A stretch of DNA of 64,000 bases from Rothia sp. P100 (GCF_023712425.1 NZ_JAMAYG010000002.1:372001-436000), one strand, 5' to 3'. Numbered from the stretch's first letter, positions 25,345 through 32,177 are shown. Numbers and translations: made by a program. The notes: generated by a model not told the origin, from the letters alone.

Positions 25345-25525
25345 CGGCTTCTCCTTGGGGTTCAGGGGTTTTGAGTGAGTTGGGGTGCACCTTAGCCAGG
25401 TGCTCAGCTGCTACCAGCTCCAGGGCTTCTTCATCGGCCATCAGAGCGAGCTGGCTGGTCGCTAGGCGTGAGATGTGCCAGTCGCAGTATTGGCAGGCGT
25501 ATTCGGTGACATAAGCGCGTTTCAT
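25337..25525 (-). CDS. small zinc-finger-like protein
   Basis: A 62-residue protein with YACQYCDWHISRL and a later AAEHLAKVHP, a C2H2-like spacing that suggests one zinc finger. It overlaps its upstream neighbour by four bases. A similar arrangement occurs in many small phage proteins of unknown role. Confidence 0.55.
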   Translation of the reverse strand: MKRAYVTEYACQYCDWHISRLATSQLALMADEEALELVAAEHLAKVHPNSLKTPEPQGEADG

Positions 25526-25932
25526 GCGGTCACCGCGAAATCGTCCTGAGAGCTTTTATCTGCTGCATCCCGCATCTGGGCGAACCCTTCGGCGAAAGCC
25601 TCAAACGCTTTGACCAGGCCGCTGAAAGCTTCTCCGTAAACCTTGCCCACCGCGGCAAATGAAGCCGTCAAATCCTGGAAAGCTTCTGGGTTATAGTGGT
25701 CTGCCATAACCTCGCTGACCGGCTTGCCTGGGTGGCTTCTGGGTAGCTCTTTGGCTTCTTCGTAGCCCAGGCCGGTGAGTTCCATCAGCATCAAGGTATT
25801 AGCCCGGTAGAGGCTGTACCCCTCGGTCTGGCACTGGCTAGCAGTGACGAAATGGCCGTCACGCTTGATGCGAGGTACTGCTTCCCAGACCTGCTGGGTG
25901 AGAGGCTGTGGGGTTTTTACGCCGTGGCTCAT
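25522..25932 (-). CDS. hypothetical early phage protein
   Basis: A 136-residue protein with an N-terminal QVWEAVPRIKRDGHFVTASQCQTEGYSLYRANTLML segment and an amphipathic helical C-terminus (VYGEAFSGLVKAFEAFAEGFAQMRDAA). It overlaps its upstream neighbour by four bases. No family is recognised. Confidence 0.55.
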   Translation of the reverse strand: MSHGVKTPQPLTQQVWEAVPRIKRDGHFVTASQCQTEGYSLYRANTLMLMELTGLGYEEAKELPRSHPGKPVSEVMADHYNPEAFQDLTASFAAVGKVYGEAFSGLVKAFEAFAEGFAQMRDAADKSSQDDFAVTA

Positions 25933-26240
25933 GCCGCCTTCCTTCCGTGAAGTGCCCGTGAGCGGGCGGTAGTCCTAAAGGGTTCAGGTGCTTCTGCTCG
26001 CTCTGCCAGCTCCACCATGGGATGCTTAGCCGGCTCTGCAGGTGTGGCAAGCTGCTCCATGATGAAATCCAGGTCAGCCTGGCTGAAGCCCAGCGGAATT
26101 CTCTTGCCAAAGACCGTTTTCATGCCGTGGTGGGGGATTAGACCCTTTTTGGCTAGATCGGTGAGGCCGGTGGGCTTGATAATTCCACCCAGAATGGCGG
26201 AGGCCGCTTCGGGGTTGAAGAGCTTAGGTTCGAGTTCCAT
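25929..26240 (-). CDS. small helix-turn-helix DNA-binding protein (excisionase/MerR-like)
   Basis: A 103-residue protein from the ATG at 26240, with AAGGAG upstream; a longer frame to 26411 crosses a gene on the other strand. FNPEAASAILGGIIKPTGLTDLAKKGLIPHHG followed by RIPLGFSQADLDFIMEQL has the helix-turn-helix plus wing pattern of excisionase/AlpA-like binders. In an early operon it could be a transcription regulator or recombination directionality factor; sequence alone does not decide. Confidence 0.62.
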   Translation of the reverse strand: MELEPKLFNPEAASAILGGIIKPTGLTDLAKKGLIPHHGMKTVFGKRIPLGFSQADLDFIMEQLATPAEPAKHPMVELAERAEAPEPFRTTARSRALHGRKAA

Positions 26241-26334
26241 TGCTGGGCTCCTTTCTTGAGTAAATTGGTGAGTCTTATGCGCTTTGCCAGTTAATGAGAG
26301 ACTGGTTTTGTCGTCTAAAGAATTGAGGAATGTG

Positions 26335-26727
26335 ATGGCGCAAGGATCACTGGTGTTGGTAAATCCTGACCAGAGTGAAGAAATAGTTTTAGAAGCACCG
26401 ATGGAAGTCATTGCAACTGTCCATAACTTCTATGAACAGCTTTCTGAGGATGAAACGTTGCAGGTTAACGTCATGGACACTTGGTATCGTGGCCGAACTT
26501 ACTTATTGAGCAAGGACGATGAGTACCGCTTTGAGTACCGGCCTTATTGGCATGAAACGGCACCGCTGAGACGGGATTATGCAGAGATGCTCAGGCTTGA
26601 CTCAAACCAAGAATTCAGGTCTAAGGGTTCGATTTCGTTTGATACCTGGAGGCATGGGATTTGGATTCCCTTTGCGGGTCCTGCTGAGCACGCCACTCAA
26701 TATGACCGGTTCTGGGGTACTGACTAA
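26335..26727 (+). CDS. unknown acidic protein, opposite strand insert in the early operon
   Basis: A 130-residue protein on the plus strand between two leftward early genes. The ATG at 26335 has GAGG six bases upstream. It is acidic and aromatic-rich (VIATVHNFYEQLSEDETLQVN, WYRGRTYLLSKDDEYRFEYRPYWHE, FDTWRHGIWIPFAG), without recognised domains. Its stop shares bases with the opposite stop of the HNH-like gene (CTAA at 26724-26727). The orientation suggests a later insertion with its own expression, like a moron gene. Confidence 0.55.
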   Translation: MAQGSLVLVNPDQSEEIVLEAPMEVIATVHNFYEQLSEDETLQVNVMDTWYRGRTYLLSKDDEYRFEYRPYWHETAPLRRDYAEMLRLDSNQEFRSKGSISFDTWRHGIWIPFAGPAEHATQYDRFWGTD

Positions 26728-26927
26728 GCTGCGACCGGCTCACGGCGCTCCTGCTCGCAGTGCCTGCATGAGACAACTGTGTTTTCTTCGGTTGCCCGTG
26801 TTCTTTTGCCGTTGTCGATGAAATCGAAGCATCCTGCTTTACCTCCGTGACGGTTCTCGAAGTTGACTGGTTCCTTGCACCAGTGGCAGGTGTCTTTGTC
26901 TCTGCGCCGGATGTTGTCTGTAATCAT
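26724..26927 (-). CDS. small degenerate HNH-like zinc protein
   Basis: A 67-residue protein starting at the ATG at 26927 (AAAGGA upstream). CHWCKEPVNFENRHGGKAG and SCRHCEQER align by eye with CRWC.VNFDARNGGRAG and SCRQCNQQR of the HNH domain in the gene at 17557. The DH of that domain is replaced by DF here, so nuclease activity is doubtful; the four cysteines could still bind zinc. It is the first gene after the Cro-like gene, behind the second copy of the phage operator. Confidence 0.62.
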   Translation of the reverse strand: MITDNIRRRDKDTCHWCKEPVNFENRHGGKAGCFDFIDNGKRTRATEENTVVSCRHCEQERREPVAA

Positions 26928-27080
26928 TGTTTTTCCTTTCGGTTGTTGTTTGGTTGCCCCTTCTGCCCGCGGCGTGCGGGGGAGGGGCTTTCTTTTTTGT
27001 TTGCTGTCTCTATGCGGTTGTGAATGAGCGTGTAGCCGTTGGCTAGAAGTTGTGGGGCCACCCGCAATCAGCGAGCGCAA

Positions 27081-27098
27081 ATATTCTAGGTAGAATAT
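27081..27098. promoter_or_regulatory. phage operator, second copy
   Basis: A perfect 8+2+8 inverted repeat (ATATTCTA GG TAGAATAT). It shares the 14-base core ATTCTA-GG-TAGAAT with the operator at 27370. It lies in the 184-base leader between the Cro-like gene and the small HNH-like gene, so it can regulate the rest of the early operon. Confidence 0.82.
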
Positions 27099-27111
27099 CG
27101 GGTTTAAAAAA

Positions 27112-27345
27112 TTAGGCAGCCATAGGGACGAGCTGGAACCCATCTCGTAGTTGGCTGGGGGTGACTTCGAAGTAGTCTGCAAGCGTAAAGAGCTGTTCGA
27201 TTGAGAATGCCGCTTTGCCATTCATAAGGAGGCTCATTCGCGACTCGCTGACGTTCAGCATGTCTGCAAGCTCTTTGTTGGTGATGCCTGAGTATCGGGC
27301 TAAGAGGTCTACGCTCTTAGCTACCGATTCTGCTGTGTTGGACAT
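27112..27345 (-). CDS. XRE-family HTH regulator, Cro-like
   Basis: A 77-residue protein consisting almost only of an XRE helix-turn-helix (ITNKELADMLNVSESRMSLLMNGKAAFSIEQLFTLADYFEV). It is first in the leftward early operon, divergent from a second XRE gene, as cro is from cI. Its promoter (TTGCAG-17-TAATAT) overlaps the palindromic operator, so it is probably repressed in the lysogen. A good site (AAGGGAGG) precedes the ATG. Confidence 0.82.
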   Translation of the reverse strand: MSNTAESVAKSVDLLARYSGITNKELADMLNVSESRMSLLMNGKAAFSIEQLFTLADYFEVTPSQLRDGFQLVPMAA

Positions 27346-27367
27346 GATGCCCTCCCTTCTTTCCTCA

Positions 27368-27396
27368 ATATTATTCTAGGTAGAATAATTCTGCAA
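27368..27396 (-). promoter_or_regulatory. early leftward promoter with embedded operator
   Basis: On the minus strand TTGCAG (27396-27391) and TAATAT (27373-27368) are separated by exactly 17 bases. The 20-base perfect palindrome at 27370-27389 (ATTATTCTA GG TAGAATAAT) fills the spacer and enters the -10 box, so a bound repressor would block polymerase directly. Confidence 0.8.
27370..27389. promoter_or_regulatory. phage operator, first copy (20-base palindrome)
   Basis: A perfect 9+2+9 inverted repeat with core ATTCTA-GG-TAGAAT between two divergent regulator genes. The core recurs at 27083-27096. It is the probable binding site for the divergent repressor and/or the Cro-like protein. Confidence 0.85.
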
Positions 27397-27436
27397 TGTG
27401 TTTTCTAAAAAACTTTTTTATGTCATACTTTGTTGC

Positions 27437-27784
27437 ATGGGAGTAAGTAGAACCTCGGCGCCGGCAACGCGTTTCAGTGAGCTAGTAAATGAAGAACTTC
27501 GTGCCCTTATGGGGCGACGGGGTATGACGCAGCAGCAGCTTGCTGAGGCATTAGGCATAAGTCAAAGTAGAGTCTCAAAGATGATTTTCAAGAACGAATC
27601 ATCTCTATCTGTTTCTCACTTAGACATGGCATGTAACGCGTTGAATGATGATCCTTCAGAGGTGCTGCGGCGAGCTGAGCGAGCTCTTGCTGCAGAACAG
27701 AACTCGCGCCAGTCGTCCTTCGGGCTTGCGGCTAAGCATGACCCTGGTGTCGGCGCGGACATTAACGATGAAGACTACTTCTAA
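27437..27784 (+). CDS. XRE-family immunity repressor
   Basis: A 115-residue protein with an XRE HTH (MTQQQLAEALGISQSRVSKMIFKNESSLSVSHLDMACNAL) and an acidic C-terminal tail. Start ATG at 27437; a longer frame to 27398 includes the promoter. CATACT at 27424-27429 lies seven bases before the ATG, with a weak TTTTCT 17 bases further up, so the message is probably leaderless. It is transcribed away from the Cro-like gene and followed by an ImmA-type metallopeptidase, so it is the likely lysogeny repressor. No LexA/S24-type self-cleavage domain is present. Confidence 0.82.
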   Translation: MGVSRTSAPATRFSELVNEELRALMGRRGMTQQQLAEALGISQSRVSKMIFKNESSLSVSHLDMACNALNDDPSEVLRRAERALAAEQNSRQSSFGLAAKHDPGVGADINDEDYF

Positions 27785-27831
27785 ACTCTTCTAAGCCCAT
27801 CTAAATATTTTCTTCTACCTCCCTGAAGGCG

Positions 27832-28281
27832 GTGAGCCCCCGCATGGCCTATGACCCATACCAGCACGCAGATCACCTAGGGCTCACCGTGCATTACGGC
27901 AACCCAGGCACGGGGCTTCTAGGGCTTTACATCCATAGGAGCCGCGCTATCATCCTGCGTGCCGGCCTATCAGCCCGCGTAGAGCGCTGCGCCCTAGCCC
28001 ATGAGATCGTGCACGCCGAATACGAGGACGAGCCGACCAGCGACGGCGCATGGTCAGCCAAACGTGAGGCCAGGTGCGACCGTATCGCAGCAGAACGCCT
28101 CATCGACCGCGAAGCCCTGCTCAGCACGGCGAGCGCGTATGAGGATGTGGGGGAGTGGGCGGCTGCTCTGGAGGTTACTGGGTGGATTCTAGGTGCTTAT
28201 CTGGCTGCCCACCCGTTGCCGGTGAGATATGGGTCTATGGCTCAGCAGAACCATCAGCCTGGCTTCATCATGTCCTCCTAA
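27832..28281 (+). CDS. ImmA/IrrE-family metallopeptidase
   Basis: A 149-residue protein with zinc peptidase motif CALAHEIVHAEY (HExxH) near residue 57 and a downstream acidic/CDRIAAERL helix, as in ImmA/IrrE. It lies 47 bases after the repressor gene in the same direction. In ICEBs1 and many phages the paired peptidase cleaves the repressor to induce the element; the same role is inferred here. Start is GTG at 27832 or ATG at 27844; neither has an ideal ribosome site. Confidence 0.82.
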   Translation: MSPRMAYDPYQHADHLGLTVHYGNPGTGLLGLYIHRSRAIILRAGLSARVERCALAHEIVHAEYEDEPTSDGAWSAKREARCDRIAAERLIDREALLSTASAYEDVGEWAAALEVTGWILGAYLAAHPLPVRYGSMAQQNHQPGFIMSS

Positions 28282-28326
28282 GTGGATAACTGGCGAGCGC
28301 TGAAGACCCTTCATGGAACGAAACAA

Positions 28327-28358
28327 AGCCCCGGCGCTGATGAAGTGCCGGGGTTTTT
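28327..28358 (+). terminator. intrinsic terminator after repressor-peptidase unit
   Basis: Stem CCCCGGCGCT/AGTGCCGGGG (one G-T pair) followed by TTTTT. Nearly the same hairpin recurs at 29970. Confidence 0.85.
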
Positions 28359-28406
28359 CGTGTCATAAAGCCAGCTTGGAGCTGTGTATACCCGTATCTT
28401 TTAACC

Positions 28407-29354
28407 ATGACCTCCACTCCCTTTACCGCTGAGCAAATCCTAGCGGCTTTCAGCAACGGATCTGATAGCTCGCGCATCAACGCTATGGCCCAGGAAATAG
28501 CCGGTTTGGCGAACGAAAATGCTGCACTCAAAAGAGAAATAGCGGACCTTCAGAGCAGGCCGATTCCAACCGTAGCTGACCTTGCTAATGAAGAAGCTGC
28601 ACGGATCCTTGACGAAGCTAGAGCCCAGACGTTCGCTGAAGCTAATAAGACCTGGATTGAGGGTCATGAGCGGTGGCGTGAAGCGCATGATTTGGGTACC
28701 TTCATCCCGGCCCCAATCAGTGCTGCAGCGATCGACCTCAGCGAAGCACTTTCACAAATCGGTGAGTTCTGGCCGGTCGACCGTAGGCTCCGCCTGTTTG
28801 GCGATGCGCACGAGGCCGCAATCTCAGTGGGCAAAAAGGAAACAGTCGACTCTTATACCCAACTGCTAAGCCAGCCTGCCAACGGGGAAAGCGTCACCAA
28901 GACAATGCAAGTGAAGCTCGTAGCTGCACGAACCTCCAACGAATCAGAGGCATCGTTCACCAAACTTGTATTCGTCTATGCTGATGGGATGTTGCTGGGT
29001 GGGCTAACCCCGTCCTTCTCGGTGTCCTACGTTCCCTTCCTGGACGCCATGCACGCCATGGGGATCGACGTCTACGCCAATGCCCAGCTCACACTCACAG
29101 CGAGCGCTGCTAAAGGGGCATTGAGCAACAAGGGCCTTGTTGGCTTGCCTGACCGATTTGAGATGCGAGATACGTTGCCTCAAATTAGGCGCATCGCAAA
29201 AGCCTTGACCAGTGCCTATGCAACCAATACAGCTATAGATCAAGGTACCGAAGCATGGCTGAATGGCTTCGGAAAGATCATGGCTGAAACAAGGGAAGAG
29301 GAAGCGCAAGCACGGGAACTGGCCAAAGAGCGGCGTTTGATGATGGGTAGATAG
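28407..29354 (+). CDS. unknown 315-residue lysogeny-region protein
   Basis: A cytoplasmic-type protein with no recognised family. Residues 25-50 form a short coiled coil (AGLANENAALKREIADLQSRP). The middle and C-terminal part are mixed alpha/beta (FWPVDRRLRLFGDAHEAAI, ASFTKLVFVYADGMLLGGLTPSFSVSYVPFLDAMHAMGID, ALTSAYATNTAIDQGTEAWLNGFG), ending in a charged helix. It is an independent unit: its own upstream region (TATACC/TATCTT boxes close to the ATG, possibly leaderless) and its own terminator. This is typical of a gene expressed from the prophage, for example for immunity or defence, but that function is only inferred from location. Confidence 0.68.
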   Translation: MTSTPFTAEQILAAFSNGSDSSRINAMAQEIAGLANENAALKREIADLQSRPIPTVADLANEEAARILDEARAQTFAEANKTWIEGHERWREAHDLGTFIPAPISAAAIDLSEALSQIGEFWPVDRRLRLFGDAHEAAISVGKKETVDSYTQLLSQPANGESVTKTMQVKLVAARTSNESEASFTKLVFVYADGMLLGGLTPSFSVSYVPFLDAMHAMGIDVYANAQLTLTASAAKGALSNKGLVGLPDRFEMRDTLPQIRRIAKALTSAYATNTAIDQGTEAWLNGFGKIMAETREEEAQARELAKERRLMMGR

Positions 29355-29359
29355 CGAAA

Positions 29360-29387
29360 AGCCGACACTTGAATAAGTGTCGGGGCT
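29360..29387 (+). terminator. intrinsic terminator after the 315-residue gene
   Basis: Hairpin AGCCGACACTT/AAGTGTCGGGGCT followed by ATTTT, six bases beyond the stop. Confidence 0.75.
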
Positions 29388-29468
29388 ATTTTGTGCGTAT
29401 TGCTCACCAATTAGCCCACAAGGTTCTAGACTTAAGTAACCCCGCACACAACGAGCATGGAGAATACC

Positions 29469-29933
29469 GTGAAGAAAACACTCGCCCTCACCGCTGCAGC
29501 CGCCCTCATGCTAGGACTGACCGCATGCGGCGCCTCAGAAGACAGCAATACTGGTTCACCGGCCGCCCAAGCCGAAACCTCATCCGCCCCGGCCGTAGAG
29601 GAAGCCCCTTCACTTGATGGAACCTGGAAGCAGACCAACTCCGAATCTGAAGACTCCTACCAAGAAGCTACCATCGAAGGTGACACCATCACCGTCAACT
29701 GGGTATCTAACAACGGCGATACCAAGTCCCTCTACTGGGTCGGAACCTTCCCAGCGCCCACAGAAGGTGGCAAGCAAACCATCACATCCGAAGGCGATGT
29801 CGACCAGATGAGCACGGCGATGATGGCTTCCACCGACGAAACTAAGGAATTCACCATCGATAACGGTGAACTCTCATACGAGGTCGGCATGATGGGCACC
29901 ACCACTGTGGTTCGCCTGGAAAAGCAGGACTAA
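29469..29933 (+). CDS. prophage-encoded lipoprotein
   Basis: A 154-residue protein from GTG at 29469, with GGAG six bases upstream; an ATG at 29457 is less well placed. A type II signal peptide (MKKTLALTAAAALMLG) ends in lipobox LTAC, so it is anchored outside the membrane. The mature part has a serine/proline/glutamate linker and then a beta-rich domain (SLDGTWKQTNSE, ATIEGDTITVNWVSNNGDTKSLYWVGTF). A single lipoprotein with its own terminator in the lysogeny region is a good candidate for superinfection exclusion, as known for lipoproteins of some Gram-positive phages; here this is inference. Confidence 0.78.
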   Translation: MKKTLALTAAAALMLGLTACGASEDSNTGSPAAQAETSSAPAVEEAPSLDGTWKQTNSESEDSYQEATIEGDTITVNWVSNNGDTKSLYWVGTFPAPTEGGKQTITSEGDVDQMSTAMMASTDETKEFTIDNGELSYEVGMMGTTTVVRLEKQD

Positions 29934-29969
29934 CACCCAACCTTCCTGGTAGCTCGCGAGACAACAGAA

Positions 29970-30000
29970 AAGCCCCGGCACTGATGAGGTGCCGGGGCTT
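29970..30000. terminator. bidirectional terminator between convergent units
   Basis: Perfect 12-base stem AAGCCCCGGCAC/GTGCCGGGGCTT, with T-rich sequence on both sides (ATTTGTTT rightward, TTTTCTGTT leftward). It serves the lipoprotein gene and the converging DUF3037 gene. Confidence 0.85.
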
Positions 30001-30006
30001 ATTTGT

Positions 30007-30867
30007 TTACACAGCGATAAAAGCAAGCTGCTGTTCAAGCTGGCCAGCATGGGCTTCAAGCCAATCTGGTTTGACTATCTCTATGTTGTAATCAACCCAG
30101 TCCGCAGTAACCCTATTGTACATTTGGCGTTGTTTATCAGTCCGTGGTTCATCAACTAAAACAGTAATCGGAACATGAGGAGATACATCTAATGTAGTAG
30201 CGCCCTTGCTGAGATGACCACCAGTTTTACGAAGCTTGGACATCGAAAATGTCCACGCCTGAACACGATTTTCTAGATTGCTATCAGCCCTGCTCTGGAA
30301 GGAAAATGTACTGTTAATTTCCAGAATCTCATCCGTGGCAACCGCCAAATCAAGACGCTCAACTGCATTATGAACAGAAAGGGTTGGCCTAATCAAAGTA
30401 TGCTCTTTCAATCGAGCATAAGTGCTACTTGTATAGTAGCTGCGTGCCTGTTCGCGAAGCCTACTCACCAGGTGAGGTCTTGTGGAACTTTCACGGTGAA
30501 TCAACCTCTGGTAGAGGGCATCAGCAGCTACCTGTGCCGACTCATCAACAATTTGCCCGGGCGCATCAATTCGCATTACACCGTAATTCTGTCGACGGGC
30601 GCGCTCTACTACCTGGCGAAAATCCCTGTGAGTTCCCAGGGAGAGCGCGTCCTCAGAAGCAAAAAGAGCGATTTCGTCTTCCAGAGCATCTAAGGCCTGC
30701 AGAGCATACTGGGGGTTGCCGCCTAGCTGAGGAATTTCGGATACTGAATTTACAAAACGGTAAGCGTGGTCGCCGTGTTCTTTACCTACCACGATGACAC
30801 CGATACCAGCTGTATCTGGACGTAACGAATCAGGTACATAGCGAACTATCCAATAGTTATAAAGCAC
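30007..30867 (-). CDS. DUF3037 domain protein
   Basis: A 286-residue protein starting at GTG 30867, eight bases after AAAGGAGG; the frame extends further up to 30957 without a site. The N-terminus YNYWIVRYVPDSLRPDTAGIGVIVVG is the DUF3037 signature. Later parts are charged (LEDEIALFASEDALSLGTHRDFR, STRPHLVSRLREQARSYYTSSTYARLKEHTLI). It lies 16 bases after a HipA-like kinase gene; this pairing recurs in bacteria as far as I recall. The biochemical role is unknown; a toxin-antitoxin or defence function is inferred. Confidence 0.8.
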   Translation of the reverse strand: MLYNYWIVRYVPDSLRPDTAGIGVIVVGKEHGDHAYRFVNSVSEIPQLGGNPQYALQALDALEDEIALFASEDALSLGTHRDFRQVVERARRQNYGVMRIDAPGQIVDESAQVAADALYQRLIHRESSTRPHLVSRLREQARSYYTSSTYARLKEHTLIRPTLSVHNAVERLDLAVATDEILEINSTFSFQSRADSNLENRVQAWTFSMSKLRKTGGHLSKGATTLDVSPHVPITVLVDEPRTDKQRQMYNRVTADWVDYNIEIVKPDWLEAHAGQLEQQLAFIAV

Positions 30868-30883
30868 CAGAAATCCCTCCTTT

Positions 30884-31660
30884 CTAGAGACTATATCTTT
30901 GTTTATAGGATTCAAGTATCTCAATAGTGTAAGGCACGCGGCTAACCGCGTAGTCAACCATCTGCATGATTTCCGACTCCTGAAAATCCCACTCTGATGG
31001 AATCATAGAGGGAATGTACCTCACAGTAGACCCAGTAAGCGCTGTCAGGCTAGATTTAGCTTGCTCCCAATCGTCGACTGGGATTCGACCTCTTAAAGCT
31101 GGAAGAGGTTCGTAGAGCGTCATTCCCTCACTAAAATCACGGGCACCCTCCCATGAGCCAAACCAATAACCGTGATCAAGAGAATAAATCTTGGCGTCAG
31201 CTTCAAGGTCATAAATCAGCTGGGTGTCATCTGCGTTGCAGAGGTGCCACAGTGCAATAAGCAGTGGTATACGACTGTAGTTACCGTCTCTGTCAGCCCA
31301 GATGATTTGATCGTTGGGTGAGTTGTTGGGAATGTGGAGAGACCCGAACATCGGCAAGCTGGAAAAGAATTGGTTTGAACCCAGAACCCTACCAGTGAAG
31401 TCTGAAGGAACATATATGACAGCCCAGTCTCGGACTGGCGCCCCGATTATTTTCCCAATTTCGCTGGCTACAATTTCATTAATTACTGTAATGCCTTGAG
31501 CATCATGGTCATATTTCTTGCACCAAAAATCTCTTCCATCCGTTGTGGTTGCAAGAAGCGGATGCTCACCAGTGTTGGCGACCTCTTTCACGAAGTGGAT
31601 GGTCGCCTGGTCTGGGCGGCGCATTTGCAGGACGGGGGCTAATGAATCGTTCATGGGCAT
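30884..31660 (-). CDS. HipA-like kinase domain protein
   Basis: A 258-residue protein starting at the ATG at 31660 (or 31654). HipA-like features: HPLLATTTDGRDFWCKKY with a candidate ATP-binding lysine, the NEIVASEIGKIIGAPV helix, and a catalytic-type loop HLCNADDTQLIYD followed by AKIYSLDHGYWFG. The usual NxDRHxxN motif is altered (NADDTQLI), so the second metal-binding Asn is absent; activity is uncertain. It lies upstream of the DUF3037 gene and downstream of an XRE gene on the same strand. It lacks a separate HipB-type partner unless the XRE gene plays that part. Confidence 0.78.
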   Translation of the reverse strand: MPMNDSLAPVLQMRRPDQATIHFVKEVANTGEHPLLATTTDGRDFWCKKYDHDAQGITVINEIVASEIGKIIGAPVRDWAVIYVPSDFTGRVLGSNQFFSSLPMFGSLHIPNNSPNDQIIWADRDGNYSRIPLLIALWHLCNADDTQLIYDLEADAKIYSLDHGYWFGSWEGARDFSEGMTLYEPLPALRGRIPVDDWEQAKSSLTALTGSTVRYIPSMIPSEWDFQESEIMQMVDYAVSRVPYTIEILESYKQRYSL

Positions 31661-31708
31661 TCGGGGTTTTAGGTGACAATATTTTCTTAACTCTATGATT
31701 AAACACAG

Positions 31709-31745
31709 AGAAGCCTCGGCGACCAACACGGTTGCCGAGGCTTCT
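31709..31745. terminator. hairpin between XRE gene and HipA-like gene
   Basis: Perfect 12-base arms (AGAAGCCTCGGC / GCCGAGGCTTCT) with a 13-base loop, 20 bases beyond the XRE gene stop. The T-run is weak on both strands, so termination may be partial. The HipA-like gene probably has its own promoter after it. Confidence 0.65.
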
Positions 31746-31764
31746 GCTTTACCTGCCTGTGGGC

Positions 31765-32067
31765 TTATTTACCCGCTGGAGCTACCTGGATGCCGTCAGG
31801 GGTCCACTCGACCGTGAGCTTGCCATGCAGGGCGCTAGGGGAGGCGCTGGGGTCCTCTGAGTCTGCATAGAACCATTCGATAGGTACTCCAGTAGCTTCA
31901 GCGAGCGCTTGGAGGTTTTTTTCGGTGGGGGTGTGGCTGCCGTTTTCCCAACGTCCGAGGGTTTGGCGGGTGGTGTCTAGCTTTTGTGCTAGTTCGTCTT
32001 GTTTGAGCCCTGCGTGTTCGCGGGCTTTTCGGATGCGGTCTTGGAGTGTCCAGGTGGGGAGTGGCAT
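31765..32067 (-). CDS. XRE-family HTH regulator near the right prophage end
   Basis: A 100-residue protein with a classical XRE HTH (RIRKAREHAGLKQDELAQKLDTTRQTLGRWENGSHTPTEKNLQALAEATGVPIEWFY) and a short C-terminal beta-type tail (LTVEWTPDGIQVAP). It is separate from the repressor at 27437 and has its own direct-repeat operator region upstream. It may regulate itself and the HipA-like/DUF3037 pair that follows on the same strand, as HipB does for HipA. Confidence 0.85.
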   Translation of the reverse strand: MPLPTWTLQDRIRKAREHAGLKQDELAQKLDTTRQTLGRWENGSHTPTEKNLQALAEATGVPIEWFYADSEDPSASPSALHGKLTVEWTPDGIQVAPAGK

Positions 32068-32115
32068 GGTTTTAGTTTACCTGGGTTGTTACATATGTTC
32101 TATGTTTTAGTGGTT

Positions 32116-32177
32116 TTACATTGCTTATGTTCCTTATGTAATGTATCGTGAACCTTGAAACGTTACTTATGCAATGT
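32116..32177. promoter_or_regulatory. direct-repeat operator region of the second XRE gene
   Basis: GTTCCTTATGTAATGT (32129-32144) and GTTACTTATGCAATGT (32162-32177) are 33 bp apart (three helical turns) and share 14 of 16 bases. The first copy also forms an inverted repeat with TTACAT at 32116-32121. The region is A+T-rich and lies 50-110 bases upstream of the XRE start, as expected for autoregulation. Confidence 0.7.
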
